This document shows positions 10,686 through 19,955 of a stretch of 64,000 nucleotides of DNA, piece by piece. Origin of the DNA: Rhodospirillaceae bacterium (GTDB lineage Bacteria; Pseudomonadota; Alphaproteobacteria; Bin65); the NCBI GenBank assembly GCA_028819475.1, contig JAPPLJ010000036.1, positions 112,499 to 176,498 of the forward strand. The letters run 5' to 3'. How positions within the stretch are numbered: the first letter of the stretch is position 1; each line of letters opens with the position of its first letter. The notes beneath the pieces were generated by a model. It did not search any database. It was not told the DNA's origin and saw only the letters and a program-made list of their open reading frames with translations. The translations under genes were made by a program, and so were the position numbers.

Positions 10686-12023
10686 ATGGCAAAACGGCAA
10701 ACCGGTGCGGCCCCAAAACGGATTGGGCCGAAACGGGTCGGACGGCGCGGTTTTCTGGCGGCCGGCGGCGGTGCGGCCGCGGCGGTGGCGGCCTCGACGC
10801 TCGGGGCGCCCGCGGTGCATGCGGCGAAGACGGTGAAGATCGGCTTCGTCAGCCCGCAGACCGGCCCGCTGGCGCCGTTCGGCGAGGCCGACCGCTTCGT
10901 GCTGGCCGATGCGCGCGAGACGTTGAAGAACGGCATCAGGATCGGCTCGAAGACCTACCCGGTCGAAATCGTCGCCAAGGATTCGCAGTCGAACCCGAAC
11001 CGGGCCGCGGAGGTCGCGGCGGAGCTGATCCTGAAGGAAAACGTCAACCTGATGATGGGGTCGTCGTCCGGCGATACCGTCAACCCGGTTTCCGACCAGT
11101 GCGAGGCCAACGAAGTGCCCTGCGTGACGTCGGATACGCCGTGGCAGGTGGTCTATTTCGGCCGGGGCGGCACGCCGCAGAAGGGCTTCAAGTGGACCTA
11201 CCACTTCTTCTGGGGCATCGACGACATGATCGGCGTGTTCATGAACATGTGGAACGACCTGGACACGAACAGGAAGATCGGGGCGCTGATCGCCAACGAT
11301 TCCGACGGCGTGGTCGCCGGCGATCCCAAGCGCGGCTTCAAGCCGCCGATGGAGGCCGGCGGCTTCAAGTATTTCCAGCGCGGCCTGTTCAATCCCGGCA
11401 CGTTCAACTTCAGCGGCCAAATCGGCGACATGCGGAAGGAAGGCGTGGAAATCCTGACCGGCCTCGCCACGCCGCCGGACTTCTCGACCTTCTGGGGCCA
11501 GGCCGCCCAGCAGGGGCTGGCCAGCCAGCTTAAGGCCGCCACGATCGCGAAGGCGCTGCTCTTCCCGGCGGCCGTCGAGGCGCTCGGCGACCGCGGCGTC
11601 GGGCTCACCACCGAGGTCTGGTGGTCGCCGTCCCACCCGTTCCGCTCTGCGTTGAACGGCAAGTCGTCGGCGGAGTTCGCAGCGGCGTATATCGCGGCCA
11701 CCGGCAAGCAGTGGACCCAGCCTATGGGCTTCAAGCACGCCAATATCGAAGTGGCGATCGACGTGCTCAAACGCTGCGGCGATCCGGGCGATCCCGAGGC
11801 GATCCTCAAGGCGATCGAGGAGACCAACTACAATTCGATCGTCGGCCCGGTGTCGTGGAAATTCGGCGACCGGCGCAACCCGGTAAAGAATATCTGCCGG
11901 ACGCCGCTGGTCGGCGGCCAGTGGGTCAAGGGCAAGAAGTTCAAGTACGACCTGGTGATCGTCAACAACAAGTCGGCGCCGCAAATCGCCACCGGCGCGG
12001 AGATCAAGCCGCTGGCGTATTAG
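10686..12023 (+). CDS. Tat-exported substrate-binding protein, LivK/UrtA family
   Basis: 445 residues from the ATG at 10686, chosen because GGGAGGAGA lies just upstream; an earlier in-frame start at 10560 lacks such a site. A Tat signal (GRRGFLAAGGG, Ala-rich core, PAVHA) precedes a type I binding-protein fold (VKIGFVSPQTGPLAPFG; later MMGSSSGDTVNPVS). It is an exported ligand receptor for a branched-chain amino acid/amide-type ABC importer. No permease or ATPase adjoins it, so it may serve the importer at 2-6 kb or another elsewhere. Ligand unknown. Confidence 0.87.
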   Translation: MAKRQTGAAPKRIGPKRVGRRGFLAAGGGAAAAVAASTLGAPAVHAAKTVKIGFVSPQTGPLAPFGEADRFVLADARETLKNGIRIGSKTYPVEIVAKDSQSNPNRAAEVAAELILKENVNLMMGSSSGDTVNPVSDQCEANEVPCVTSDTPWQVVYFGRGGTPQKGFKWTYHFFWGIDDMIGVFMNMWNDLDTNRKIGALIANDSDGVVAGDPKRGFKPPMEAGGFKYFQRGLFNPGTFNFSGQIGDMRKEGVEILTGLATPPDFSTFWGQAAQQGLASQLKAATIAKALLFPAAVEALGDRGVGLTTEVWWSPSHPFRSALNGKSSAEFAAAYIAATGKQWTQPMGFKHANIEVAIDVLKRCGDPGDPEAILKAIEETNYNSIVGPVSWKFGDRRNPVKNICRTPLVGGQWVKGKKFKYDLVIVNNKSAPQIATGAEIKPLAY

Positions 12024-12082
12024 GGCAGTCTTCGCTTGGTGGAGGGGGCGCCTCGCCGGTTTTCCGGCTGTGCGCTTCCCAT

Positions 12083-12205
12083 CCGTCATTTCGACCGACC
12101 GTAGGGAGCGGAGAAATCTTTCCGGTACGGCGCCTCGGTCCGTGATGCGTGCAGAAAAGATATCTCCGCTGCGCGGCCGGCCGGCCGCTCCGGTCGATAT
12201 GACGG
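12083..12205. repeat. dispersed palindromic repeat, copy 1
   Basis: The left end CCGTCATTTCGACCG matches the inverted right end CGGTCGATATGACGG at 14 of 15 positions, and the inner arms AGCGGAGAAATCTTTCC and AAGATATCTCCGCT also pair. It can fold into a long imperfect hairpin. Related copies are at 17065, 25002, 41665 and a half copy at 44704. Confidence 0.85.
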
Positions 12206-12403
12206 TTGAATGAGACCTAACCGGCAAGCGGCCGCCCGGCTGGCCGGCGCCGGCGACGCAGGTGTCTGTTCCGACGACGAGCACAGCGAGGCGGGCAGCG
12301 CGCTCGGTTCCGACTGCCGCGCTCGGCGGCTTCGTCGCTGCGGCCTTGAAGAAACACCGGGCATCGCCCATCATCCAGGACTGCAAAATCTGGAGGTAGT
12401 CCC

Positions 12404-12724
12404 ATGGGCAAATACATGTTCCACGCGACGTACACGGGCGAAGGGCTCGTGGGCCTTTTGAAGGAGGGCGGCAGCCGCCGGCGGGCAGCGCTGACCCAGA
12501 CCATCGAGGCGATGGGCGGCAACGTGGAGGGGCTCTACTACGCCTTCGGCGAGACGGACCTTTACATCATCTGCGATCTTCCCGACGACGCTACGGCCAC
12601 GGCGGTCTCGCTCAACATCGCCAAGGCGGGCGCCCTCAACATGAGGGCCACCGTGCTGCTCACGCCCGAGACGGTGGACGAGGCGGTGAAGAAGACGGTG
12701 CCGTACCGGCCGCCCGGAGCGTAG
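12404..12724 (+). CDS. GYD-domain protein
   Basis: 106 residues forming one GYD domain, a ferredoxin-like alpha/beta fold of unknown biochemical role. Diagnostic segments are EGLVGLLKEGGSRRRAAL, EAMGG, LYYAFGETDLYIICDLPDD and ATVLLTPETVDEAV. It starts at an ATG preceded by CTGGAGGT at good spacing. It stands alone between a repeat element and a polyamine-type importer, so context gives no function. Confidence 0.85.
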   Translation: MGKYMFHATYTGEGLVGLLKEGGSRRRAALTQTIEAMGGNVEGLYYAFGETDLYIICDLPDDATATAVSLNIAKAGALNMRATVLLTPETVDEAVKKTVPYRPPGA

Positions 12725-13126
12725 GCCACCGGCGGCGGCAAGTTCAGGTCGCGGGCGCTGTTGTTGATCAGGGCGTAGAGGGCAAATTCCGGAGAAGGAC
12801 CCGGTGGAGAGCACGGTCCTCACCCTGCCCATTCGGTAGCAGCTTGAAGCATGACGCATGTCGCCGATGGAATAGGGGTCGACCGCGGACAGTCGCGGCG
12901 TTCGCCCTATTTCGAGCGGCAGGCCAACTCATCGACTTTCCGCAATCGCAGAGGGTCAAGCCGGGGCGCCGAACGACAAGCCGGCCGCCGGGGCAGCCAT
13001 GCGCCGGGAATATAGCTACTGCCCCTGCCGGCCCGGCTGACATCTCGAAACGGATCGGTTACGGTTCGGCCCGGTTTTTCCGCGGCGGCCATCGATTGGG
13101 TGCAGCGCCGCATTGCAGAGGGAGGA
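12725..13126. other. intergenic, no gene supported
   Basis: About 400 bp. Short open frames on both strands lack family features or ribosome sites. It probably holds the promoter of the polyamine-type importer, but no convincing -35/-10 pair was recognised. Confidence 0.5.
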
Positions 13127-14233
13127 ATGAAGTTGACCGACACGAAACATGGCAAAACGGATTTGCAGCCGGATTTTGAGCGCCGGCAGACGCGCCGCAG
13201 TTTCATGGGCAAGGCGGCCGCCGCGGGCACCGTCGCCTTTGCCGCCCCTTGGGTGACCACCGCGGCGCGTGCCGCCGGGGAGATCAATGTCGTCCTCAAC
13301 CAGGGCCTTCTCGCGAAACTGTGGATCGATCATCTGCATCCGCAGTTCGAGAAGATGACCGGCGCGAAGATCAACCTCCAGCAGTCGGTGACGAGCCGGA
13401 TGCTCGTGATGCTGCGGACCCAGAAGGCCAGTCCGCCGGACCTGATGCAGTTTTCCGAAGCGGGCGTGTTCCTGGCCAAGGAACGCGGCCTGATCCGCCA
13501 GCACAATGTGAAGAACATCCCGAACTTCGCGTTCGTGCGCCCGGCGTTCAACCTCGCCGACTACTTCTCGGCCGGCGTCGTCGATGCGACGCACACGATC
13601 TTCTACAACACCAACCGCATCAAGAAGACGCCCGGCGCTTGGGCCGACCTCTGGAAGCCCGATCTGAAGGACCAGGTCATGATTCCGCCGGTCACCTGGA
13701 ACAGCGGCGTGCGTATGGTGACCTCGTCGGCCCAGGTCGCAACCGGCAAGCCGCTCAAGGAAGCGCAGTACGAATGGCAGGCCGGCATCGAGCACATGAA
13801 GAAGCTGAAGGCCAACGGGGCGATCGCCTATACCGGCGCGCCGCAGGCGATCCAGTCGCTGCAGAGCGGGCAGGTTCCGGTGGTGCCGTTCTACGGCATC
13901 TTCATCAACCCGCTGATCGACAAGGGCGCGCCGATCGCACCGTCGACCGATCTCGCCGAAAAGAAGCATGGCGAAATCGTGGGCATGAACATGCCGGTCA
14001 ACGCCAAGAACCGCGAACTGGCGGAGGTGTATGTCAATCTGAGCCTGTCCAAGGAATTTCAGAGCAAGATCGACAGCATCCTGCGCTCGCCGGCCGCCCA
14101 CAAGGACGTGTCGGCGTCGAAACGGACGCTCGAACTGAACGGCCCGGCCGACAACATCGGCTATGCCGACTGGGCGTTCCTGTCGAAGAACCGGCCGAAG
14201 ATCACCGAGAAGTGGAACGAAGTCTTCGGTTAG
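13127..14233 (+). CDS. substrate-binding protein of polyamine/thiamine-type ABC importer
   Basis: 368 residues from the ATG at 13127; AGAGGGAGG is just upstream and an alternative start at 13100 has none. A Tat signal (RRQTRRSFMGKAAAAG, then PWVTTAARAA) is followed by a family 1 extracellular binding protein of the PotD/FbpA type, with YFSAGVVDATHTIFYNTNRI in the hinge region. It is the first of four genes (binding protein, two permeases, ATPase) in one tight operon. Spermidine/putrescine is the usual family ligand, but iron, thiamine and other ligands occur, so specificity is uncertain. Confidence 0.88.
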   Translation: MKLTDTKHGKTDLQPDFERRQTRRSFMGKAAAAGTVAFAAPWVTTAARAAGEINVVLNQGLLAKLWIDHLHPQFEKMTGAKINLQQSVTSRMLVMLRTQKASPPDLMQFSEAGVFLAKERGLIRQHNVKNIPNFAFVRPAFNLADYFSAGVVDATHTIFYNTNRIKKTPGAWADLWKPDLKDQVMIPPVTWNSGVRMVTSSAQVATGKPLKEAQYEWQAGIEHMKKLKANGAIAYTGAPQAIQSLQSGQVPVVPFYGIFINPLIDKGAPIAPSTDLAEKKHGEIVGMNMPVNAKNRELAEVYVNLSLSKEFQSKIDSILRSPAAHKDVSASKRTLELNGPADNIGYADWAFLSKNRPKITEKWNEVFG

Positions 14234-14243
14234 GACCGACTGG

Positions 14244-15158
14244 ATGACGGACGCGGGCGCCGCATCGGGGGTGACGCTCCCCGTGCGGCGCCGTTCCGGC
14301 GGACGGTCCCGCCGGTGGCTGCTTATCGCCTGCATGCTGGGCCCGCTGCTGGGCTTCATGGTCGTCTTCTATGCGGTGCCCTTCGCCTATCTCGCGCAGG
14401 AGAGTTTCCAGTCCTGGGACGGCGAGGACGAACCGAAGGCCGAGCCGACCTTCGACTATTACAAGAAGACCTTTCAATCCTCGCGCACGAGCCGCGCGCT
14501 GACGCGCACCTTCCGGATATCTTTGGTCTCGACGCTCATCGCGCTGGTCATCTGCTACCCCGTGGCCCTGCTCCTGATCCGGGCGGGCCCGCGCCTGCGC
14601 AGCGGCATGCTGCTGGTCATTTTCATCTCCCTGGCCGCCAGCCTGATCGTGCGAAACTATGGCTGGCTCGTGGTGCTGGCCGATCAGGGGCCGCTGAACG
14701 CTTTTCTGGTCGCGCTGGGGTTCACAAGCCGGGGGCTTCGCATGGTGTATTCCGAGGGCGCGACCATCGTCGCCCTCGTGCACTATGTCATGCCGTTCAT
14801 GATCCTGCCGATCTACGGCGCGCTGCTGCGCATACCCGACAGTTACAGCGAGGCGTCGATCTCGCTCGGCGCCGGCCCGTGGACCACCTTGCGCAAGGTG
14901 GTCTTTCCCCTGTCGATGCCCGGCGTGTTCGGCGGCACGATACTCAGCTTCGCGATCTGCATGAGCGCCTTCGTCACGCCGCTGATGCTCGGCTCGCCGG
15001 CGACCGCGATGATGTCCCAGGTCGCCGCCGAACAGCTGCTGGTGCAGCAGAACTTCCCTTGGGGCTCGGCGATCGTGACGATCTTGACGCTTGCCACCTT
15101 CGCCGTCGTCTTCGCCTACGGCTGGGTCATCCGGCGGGTGATGAAGGCCGATGTTTGA
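14244..15158 (+). CDS. ABC transporter permease, PotB type
   Basis: 304 residues from the ATG at 14244, 10 bp after the binding-protein gene. The first membrane helix (WLLIACMLGPLLGFMVVFYAV) follows a basic N-terminus. About six helices and the binding-protein-dependent permease EAA loop (SYSEASISLGAGPWTTLRKVVFPLSMPG) are visible. It pairs with the next gene product in the inner membrane. Its last 8 bp overlap the next start, implying translational coupling. Confidence 0.92.
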   Translation: MTDAGAASGVTLPVRRRSGGRSRRWLLIACMLGPLLGFMVVFYAVPFAYLAQESFQSWDGEDEPKAEPTFDYYKKTFQSSRTSRALTRTFRISLVSTLIALVICYPVALLLIRAGPRLRSGMLLVIFISLAASLIVRNYGWLVVLADQGPLNAFLVALGFTSRGLRMVYSEGATIVALVHYVMPFMILPIYGALLRIPDSYSEASISLGAGPWTTLRKVVFPLSMPGVFGGTILSFAICMSAFVTPLMLGSPATAMMSQVAAEQLLVQQNFPWGSAIVTILTLATFAVVFAYGWVIRRVMKADV

Positions 15159-15951
15159 GGACCGCGGCTTTCAGCGCGTTGTCGCCACCCTGGGCTGGAC
15201 GGCGATGGCCGTCCTCGTGTTTCCCGTCATTCTGACGATCGTCGTTTCCTTCAGCGGTTCCCAGTTCATCGAGTTCCCGCCGAAGTCCTTTTCGATGGAC
15301 TGGTATGCCAACATCGCCAAGATCAACAAGATCGGCGAAGCGACCCTGCTGAGTCTGCTGGTCGCCTCCCTCACCGGAATTTTCACGGTGTTGATGGCGA
15401 TCCCGGCGGCGCTTGCCATTGCGCGTCATGGATTTCCGGCCAAGCCGATGATCGTGGCGTTCCTGCTGTCGCCGGTTGCGGTGCCGATGATCGCCATCGG
15501 TATCGCGATCCTGCAATTCTTTGTCTGGACCGGCCTGCCGTTCAACTGGATCACCCTGCTCGTCGGCCATGTCGTGCTGACCAGCGCCTACCCGGTACGG
15601 ACGATCGTCGCCTCGCTGACCCTGTCCAACCCGTCGCTCGAGGAAGCCGCTGCGTCGCTCGGCGCCACGCGCTGGACCGTGTTCCGCACCGTCACGCTGC
15701 CGCAACTGACGCCGGGCCTGATCAGCGGCTTCCTGTTCGCCTTCCTGATCAGCTTCGACAATTACCCGATCAGCATCTTCCTGGTGCGCAGCGGCGTGAC
15801 CACCATGCCGATCGAGGTCTTCAACTATATCAGCCAGCAGCTCGATCCGACGCCGGCGGCGTTCTCGACGATCTATATCGTCATTGTCAGCGCGATTATC
15901 GTCCTGGTCGAGCGCCGGTTCGGCGTAATCTCCCTGTCGGTCCGGGGGTGA
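15151..15951 (+). CDS. ABC transporter permease, PotC type
   Basis: 266 residues. Six hydrophobic helices and the EAA loop LEEAAASLGATRWTVFRTVTLPQL, the contact site for the ATPase. It overlaps the preceding permease gene by 8 bp and is followed after 3 bp by the ATPase. It is the second half of the heterodimeric channel of a polyamine-type importer. Confidence 0.92.
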   Translation: MFEDRGFQRVVATLGWTAMAVLVFPVILTIVVSFSGSQFIEFPPKSFSMDWYANIAKINKIGEATLLSLLVASLTGIFTVLMAIPAALAIARHGFPAKPMIVAFLLSPVAVPMIAIGIAILQFFVWTGLPFNWITLLVGHVVLTSAYPVRTIVASLTLSNPSLEEAAASLGATRWTVFRTVTLPQLTPGLISGFLFAFLISFDNYPISIFLVRSGVTTMPIEVFNYISQQLDPTPAAFSTIYIVIVSAIIVLVERRFGVISLSVRG

Positions 15952-15954
15952 GTC

Positions 15955-17040
15955 GTGGCGCAGGTCGATCTCGAAGACGTCAGCTATGCGCTCGGCGCGA
16001 CGGAAATCCTCCGTAACGTCAGCCTGACGATCGCGGAAGGCGAGTGCCTCGCCCTGCTCGGCCCGTCGGGCTGCGGCAAGACGACGACGCTGCGCTGCAT
16101 CGCCGGCTTCGTCGTGCCGACGCACGGCAACGTGCGGATCGGCGGCAAATCGGTCGTCGATCTGCGGCCGAACCAGCGCAATGTCGGGCTCGTGTTCCAG
16201 GACTACGCCCTGTTTCCGCACATGTCGGTCCGCCAGAACATCGCCTACGGCCTGGAGCGCCGGAAGGTCGGCAAGGCCGAACTGGCGAAGCGCGTTGAAG
16301 AGATGGTGGCGATCACCCATCTCGACGGGCTCGAAGAGCGCCGGCCAGACCAGCTCTCCGGCGGCCAGCGGCAGCGGGTCGCGCTCGCCCGGGCGCTCGT
16401 GATCGAGCCGGACGTGCTGCTGCTCGACGAGCCCCTCGGCGCCCTGGACAGGCTGCTTCGCGAGGAGATGCAGGTCGAACTCAAACGCATCCAGCGGGAC
16501 CTCGGAATCACGACGGTCTTCGTCACGCACGATCAGGAGGAGGCCCTGTCCCTGTCCGACCGGATTGCCGTGATGTTCGACGGCCGCATTGTCGAGACGG
16601 GTTCGCCCGAGCAGCTTTATCACGCGCCGCAGCAGCGGGGCGTGATGTCGTTTCTCGGCACGTCGAACATCTGGCAGGCGACGGTCGATGCCGCCGACGG
16701 GCCGTATCTTCAATTGTCGAACGGAGACATTCGGGTCCTCGTTGCCGCCGAGACGCGCCTCGCCGCGGGAGCGACGGCCCAGGTCGGCATCCGGCCCGAA
16801 CATATCCGGATCTCTGCCGAGCCGCCCGAGGACGCCGTCAACATCGTCTCCGGCCGGATCGAGACGACGGTCTACAAAGGCGCCCATGTCGAGGTTTATG
16901 TCGGGACGGCGGCGGGGATCGAATTCCTCGCCCGTCAGCCGGCGGTCTCCACGGAGAGCGGCGGCGGCCTCCGGTCGGGCGATCCCGTCTATCTTTCGTT
17001 CGAGCCCGACAATGTGCTCCTGTTCCCGTCCGAGAACTGA
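15955..17040 (+). CDS. ABC transporter ATPase, PotA type
   Basis: 361 residues with a GTG start 3 bp after the permease stop; no ATG fits as well. Residues 1-240 are the ATPase: Walker A GPSGCGKTTT, signature LSGGQRQRVALARAL, Walker B VLLLDEPLGALD, H-loop VTHDQEEAL. Residues from about 275 are a TOBE-type regulatory domain (GIRPEHIRIS). It energises the importer encoded just upstream. The usual RDR variation appears here as DRLLREEMQ. Confidence 0.93.
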   Translation: MAQVDLEDVSYALGATEILRNVSLTIAEGECLALLGPSGCGKTTTLRCIAGFVVPTHGNVRIGGKSVVDLRPNQRNVGLVFQDYALFPHMSVRQNIAYGLERRKVGKAELAKRVEEMVAITHLDGLEERRPDQLSGGQRQRVALARALVIEPDVLLLDEPLGALDRLLREEMQVELKRIQRDLGITTVFVTHDQEEALSLSDRIAVMFDGRIVETGSPEQLYHAPQQRGVMSFLGTSNIWQATVDAADGPYLQLSNGDIRVLVAAETRLAAGATAQVGIRPEHIRISAEPPEDAVNIVSGRIETTVYKGAHVEVYVGTAAGIEFLARQPAVSTESGGGLRSGDPVYLSFEPDNVLLFPSEN

Positions 17041-17064
17041 CCGGCGCTCGCGGCCACGCTCAAT

Positions 17065-17199
17065 CCGTCATTTCGACCGGAGCGGCGTCAGCCGCGAAGC
17101 GGAGAAATCTTTCCGGTACAGTGCTTCGGACCGGGCTCCGGGCGTGAAAGATATCTCCGCTCCACGGCCCCTGCGGGTCCGTTCCGGTCGATATGACGG
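17065..17199. repeat. dispersed palindromic repeat, copy 2
   Basis: Ends CCGTCATTTCGACCGG and CCGGTCGATATGACGG are inverted copies; inner arms AAGCGGAGAAATCTTTCC and GAAAGATATCTCCGCT match copy 1. It lies between the convergent importer operon and helicase gene, where it could act as a two-way transcription stop. Confidence 0.85.
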
Positions 17200-17424
17200 T
17201 CCAGAGTTGCCGAACCGGTAAACAGCGGTTCCACCCTCACGTATGAACGCTGGTGAACGTCCCGGCTTCCTCGCCGCCGTGATAGAAGATGCCGCGCCAG
17301 AGCTGGTCTTCGGTCCAGGTGATCGGCGGCATGTCGGGCTGGGCGAGACGGTGCAGGCCCATGCGCGCGCGCCGACCGGCGCACCATTGTGCGAGGCTGC
17401 CGTGCAGAACGGCGAGGCGCCGGA

Positions 17425-18846
17425 TCAGCCCGCCCTGCGGTTCGGCTTTTGCAGGAAAGCCGGAACGTGGTCGCCCAGGCCGACGACCGGCTTGTCGGGC
17501 GGTTCGTCCGGCAATTCCGCGGCCCGGCGCGGCTTCTGCGCCGGCCGGCTGCTGCGTTGGGGCTTGTCCGGCCGGGTCTTTTCCGGCCGGGTCTTTTCCG
17601 GCCGGGGTTTCTCCGCCGTCTTGCGCGTCTCCGGCGCTGCTTCGGCGCGGCTCCGGCCGTTGCCGCGGCTTCGGCTGCGGCCCCGGCTCCGCGGCCGGTC
17701 CGCATCCTCGAAAGCGCTGTCGTCCAGCGCGCCGTCCAGGTCCAGGCGTTCGATCCGCCGCCCGATCAGCCGCTGGATCGCGTCGAGCGACTTGCCGTCG
17801 GCCGGGGTTGCGATGGTGATGGCGCGGCCCGCCTTGCCGGCCCGCCCGGTGCGGCCGATCCGGTGGACATAGTCTTCCGGATTGTACGGGACGTCGAAAT
17901 TGATGACGTGGGACACGTCGGGAATGTCGAGGCCGCGGGCGGCGACATCGCTCGCCACCAGGATGGTCAGCTTGGCCTCGCGGAACGAATCCAGGGTCGC
18001 CGTGCGGACCTCCTGCGCCAGGTCGCCGTGCAGGGCGGCCACGTCGAAGCCGTGGCGGTCGAGCGACCGTTTCAGGATGTCGACATCGCGCTTGCGGTTG
18101 CAGAAGACCAGGGCGCTGGCCACGTCTTCGGCGCGCAGGATGGTGCGCAGGGTCGCGCGCTTGTCGCGTTCCGGAACGACGGCAACCGCATCCGACACCG
18201 TCACCGCCGTCGTCGCCGACCGGTCGACGGCGACTTCCTTCGGATTGATCATGTAGGCGTCGGCCAGCCGGCGGATTTCGGGCGGCATGGTGGCGCTGAA
18301 CAGCAGGGTCTGGCGCAGCGGCGTCAGCAGTTTGACGACGCGCTCGATATCCGGGATGAAGCCCATGTCGAGCATCCGGTCGGCCTCGTCGATCACGAAG
18401 ACCTTGACGTCGCGCAGCAGCATCTTGCCCCGTTCGACCTGGTCGAGCAGCCGGCCCGGCGTCGCGATCAGCACGTCGACGCCGCGGTCGAGCAGCTTGT
18501 CCTGGCCGTCGAAGCTCTCCCCGCCGATCAGCAGGGCGTGGGTCAGCCGGTTGTATTTGCCGTATTTCTCGAAGCTCTCGGCCACCTGGGCGGCCAGCTC
18601 GCGGGTCGGCTCGAGGATCAGCGACCGGGGCATCCGCGCCTTGGCGCGGCCGGCGGCCAGAATGTCGATCATCGGCAGGGTGAAGCCGGCGGTCTTGCCG
18701 GTGCCGGTCTGGGCCAGCCCGACCATATCGCGCCCCATCAGGACGGTGGGGATGGCTTTTTCCTGGATCGGGGTCGGCTGGGTGTAGCCGGTCTCGGCGA
18801 CCGCGCGCAGAACGGGGTCGCTCAGTCCGAGAGCATCGAATGTCAT
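17425..18846 (-). CDS. DEAD-box ATP-dependent RNA helicase (RhlE type)
   Basis: 473 residues from the ATG at 18846 (MTFDALGLSD, the usual family beginning); a GTG 42 bp upstream is possible. Motifs: Q motif PTPIQEKAIP, AQTGTGKT (about 45-52), PTRELAAQ, TPGRLLDQ, DEADRMLDMGF, SATMP, and C-terminal ASDVAARGLDIP and HRIGRTGRAGKAG. The tail from about residue 385 is a basic Arg/Ser/Pro region with tandem KTRPE units. Such helicases remodel RNA in ribosome assembly or decay, mainly cytoplasmic. Confidence 0.95.
   Translation of the reverse strand: MTFDALGLSDPVLRAVAETGYTQPTPIQEKAIPTVLMGRDMVGLAQTGTGKTAGFTLPMIDILAAGRAKARMPRSLILEPTRELAAQVAESFEKYGKYNRLTHALLIGGESFDGQDKLLDRGVDVLIATPGRLLDQVERGKMLLRDVKVFVIDEADRMLDMGFIPDIERVVKLLTPLRQTLLFSATMPPEIRRLADAYMINPKEVAVDRSATTAVTVSDAVAVVPERDKRATLRTILRAEDVASALVFCNRKRDVDILKRSLDRHGFDVAALHGDLAQEVRTATLDSFREAKLTILVASDVAARGLDIPDVSHVINFDVPYNPEDYVHRIGRTGRAGKAGRAITIATPADGKSLDAIQRLIGRRIERLDLDGALDDSAFEDADRPRSRGRSRSRGNGRSRAEAAPETRKTAEKPRPEKTRPEKTRPDKPQRSSRPAQKPRRAAELPDEPPDKPVVGLGDHVPAFLQKPNRRAG
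17567..17612. repeat. 15-bp tandem repeat in helicase tail
   Basis: The plus-strand unit CCGGCCGGGTCTTTT occurs three times (the last varied), encoding repeated KTRPE units in the basic C-terminal tail. It keeps the reading frame, so copy-number change would only alter tail length. Confidence 0.75.
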
Positions 18847-19019
18847 GAAGTCGTGAGGCCTGGCAGAAGAGGTTATTCTTGGGTGCACGCCACGCGGGGT
18901 CTACATCGTCCTTTTGCGGCGCAAATCAACGCCACATCGGGACGCAGGCCCGCCGGCCCGCGATCGGGCGGCGACCGGTCCGCTGAGGGTGCGCGACGAT
19001 AGCGAAGGAACGTGACACC

Positions 19020-19595
19020 ATGATGAACGCCGATTCGAGCCAGTTGCTGCTGATCGACATCCAGGAACGGCTGGCGCCCGCCACGCTGGACGGTGCGCGG
19101 GTCGTCGAACGCGCCGGCATTCTGCTCGACGCTGCGGCCCTGCTCGGCGTGCCGCACACCGTCTCGGAACAGTATCCCCGCGGCCTCGGGCCTACCGTCG
19201 CCGCCGTGCGGGAGAAGGCCGACCCGGAGCGGATCTTCGACAAGGTCCATTTCTCGTGCCAGGCCGACGACCGGCTGGCCGCCGTCCTTGCCGAGACCGG
19301 GGCCGAAACCGGGGCCAAAACCGGGGCCGAAACCGGGCGGCGCGATGCCATACTGTGCGGTATGGAGGCCCATGTCTGCGTGCTGCAGACCGCCCTCGAT
19401 CTGGCGGGCGCCGGCTACCGGGTCCATGTCGTGGCGGACGCCGTTACATCCCGCACGGCCGAGAACCGCGACCTGGCGGTCGAGCGGATGCGCACCGCCG
19501 GCATCGGGATCGTCAGCACCGAAATGGTCCTGTTCGAATGGCTGCGCACGGCCGGCCACCCGGAATTCCGCGCGGTCTCCGCGCTCATCCGGTAG
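19020..19595 (+). CDS. isochorismatase-like cysteine hydrolase
   Basis: 191 residues. The fold shows SQLLLIDIQERLAP with Asp13, the YPRGLGPT segment and the catalytic cysteine region ILCGMEAHVCVLQTALDL preceding DAVTSRTAENRDLA. This family includes nicotinamidases, N-carbamoyl hydrolases and the YcaC group; the short length and VCV form suggest the YcaC-like or hydrolase group of unknown substrate. A four-copy in-frame repeat (ETGAETGAKTGAETG) sits in the loop before the nucleophile strand and is absent from typical members. The gene is divergent from the helicase. Confidence 0.87.
   Translation: MMNADSSQLLLIDIQERLAPATLDGARVVERAGILLDAAALLGVPHTVSEQYPRGLGPTVAAVREKADPERIFDKVHFSCQADDRLAAVLAETGAETGAKTGAETGRRDAILCGMEAHVCVLQTALDLAGAGYRVHVVADAVTSRTAENRDLAVERMRTAGIGIVSTEMVLFEWLRTAGHPEFRAVSALIR
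19291..19337 (+). repeat. four 12-bp tandem units inside isochorismatase-like gene
   Basis: Units of the form CCGAAACCGGGG occur four times with small changes, encoding about four ETGA units. The unit length is a multiple of three, so gain or loss keeps the frame. Confidence 0.85.
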
Positions 19596-19802
19596 GCTCC
19601 CGCAGGCCGGGCCGAATCTTCCGCTTTCCCGACAGGATCAGCGTGGCGGTGATGCCCGGCGCGCAAAGCAACAGTTCGGCGCCGGCGATCTATAGCCGTG
19701 CGCAGTACGGAATTTGGGATTTCGGCGTCAACAGGGCCCGGGTCAGACGCTGGGCGAGGGCGCTGGAAACCGGCCGGCCGGCTCCGGTCGCCCGCATCGG
19801 CC

Positions 19803-19955
19803 CTATTCGGTGAACACCTTGTCTTTGACGAAGCGCCCGGTCGACGAGATGTCCTCGCCGACGCCTTCGATGGTGTTGCAGGCTGCCAGCCCGCCGCCCA
19901 GGCCGCCCAGGAACAGCAATGCCAGGGTGACGTGAAGCATTCTTTTAAGAGACAT
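19803..19955 (-). CDS. entericidin-like small lipoprotein
   Basis: 50 residues from the ATG at 19955. A basic start and hydrophobic stretch lead to a lipobox (GGLAAC) and the entericidin EcnA/EcnB signature CNTIEGVGEDIS. GGAG lies upstream. Entericidins are outer- or inner-membrane lipoproteins tied to stationary phase or envelope stress; a role here is by homology only. An upstream in-frame start at 20012 would add an unlikely 19-residue leader. Stand-alone gene. Confidence 0.85.
   Translation of the reverse strand: MSLKRMLHVTLALLFLGGLGGGLAACNTIEGVGEDISSTGRFVKDKVFTE

Noticed and set aside
19291..19337. Regularly spaced short repeats as a CRISPR array
   Set aside because: Units are contiguous, coding and in frame, with no spacers. 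No CRISPR or cas gene was found anywhere in the window.
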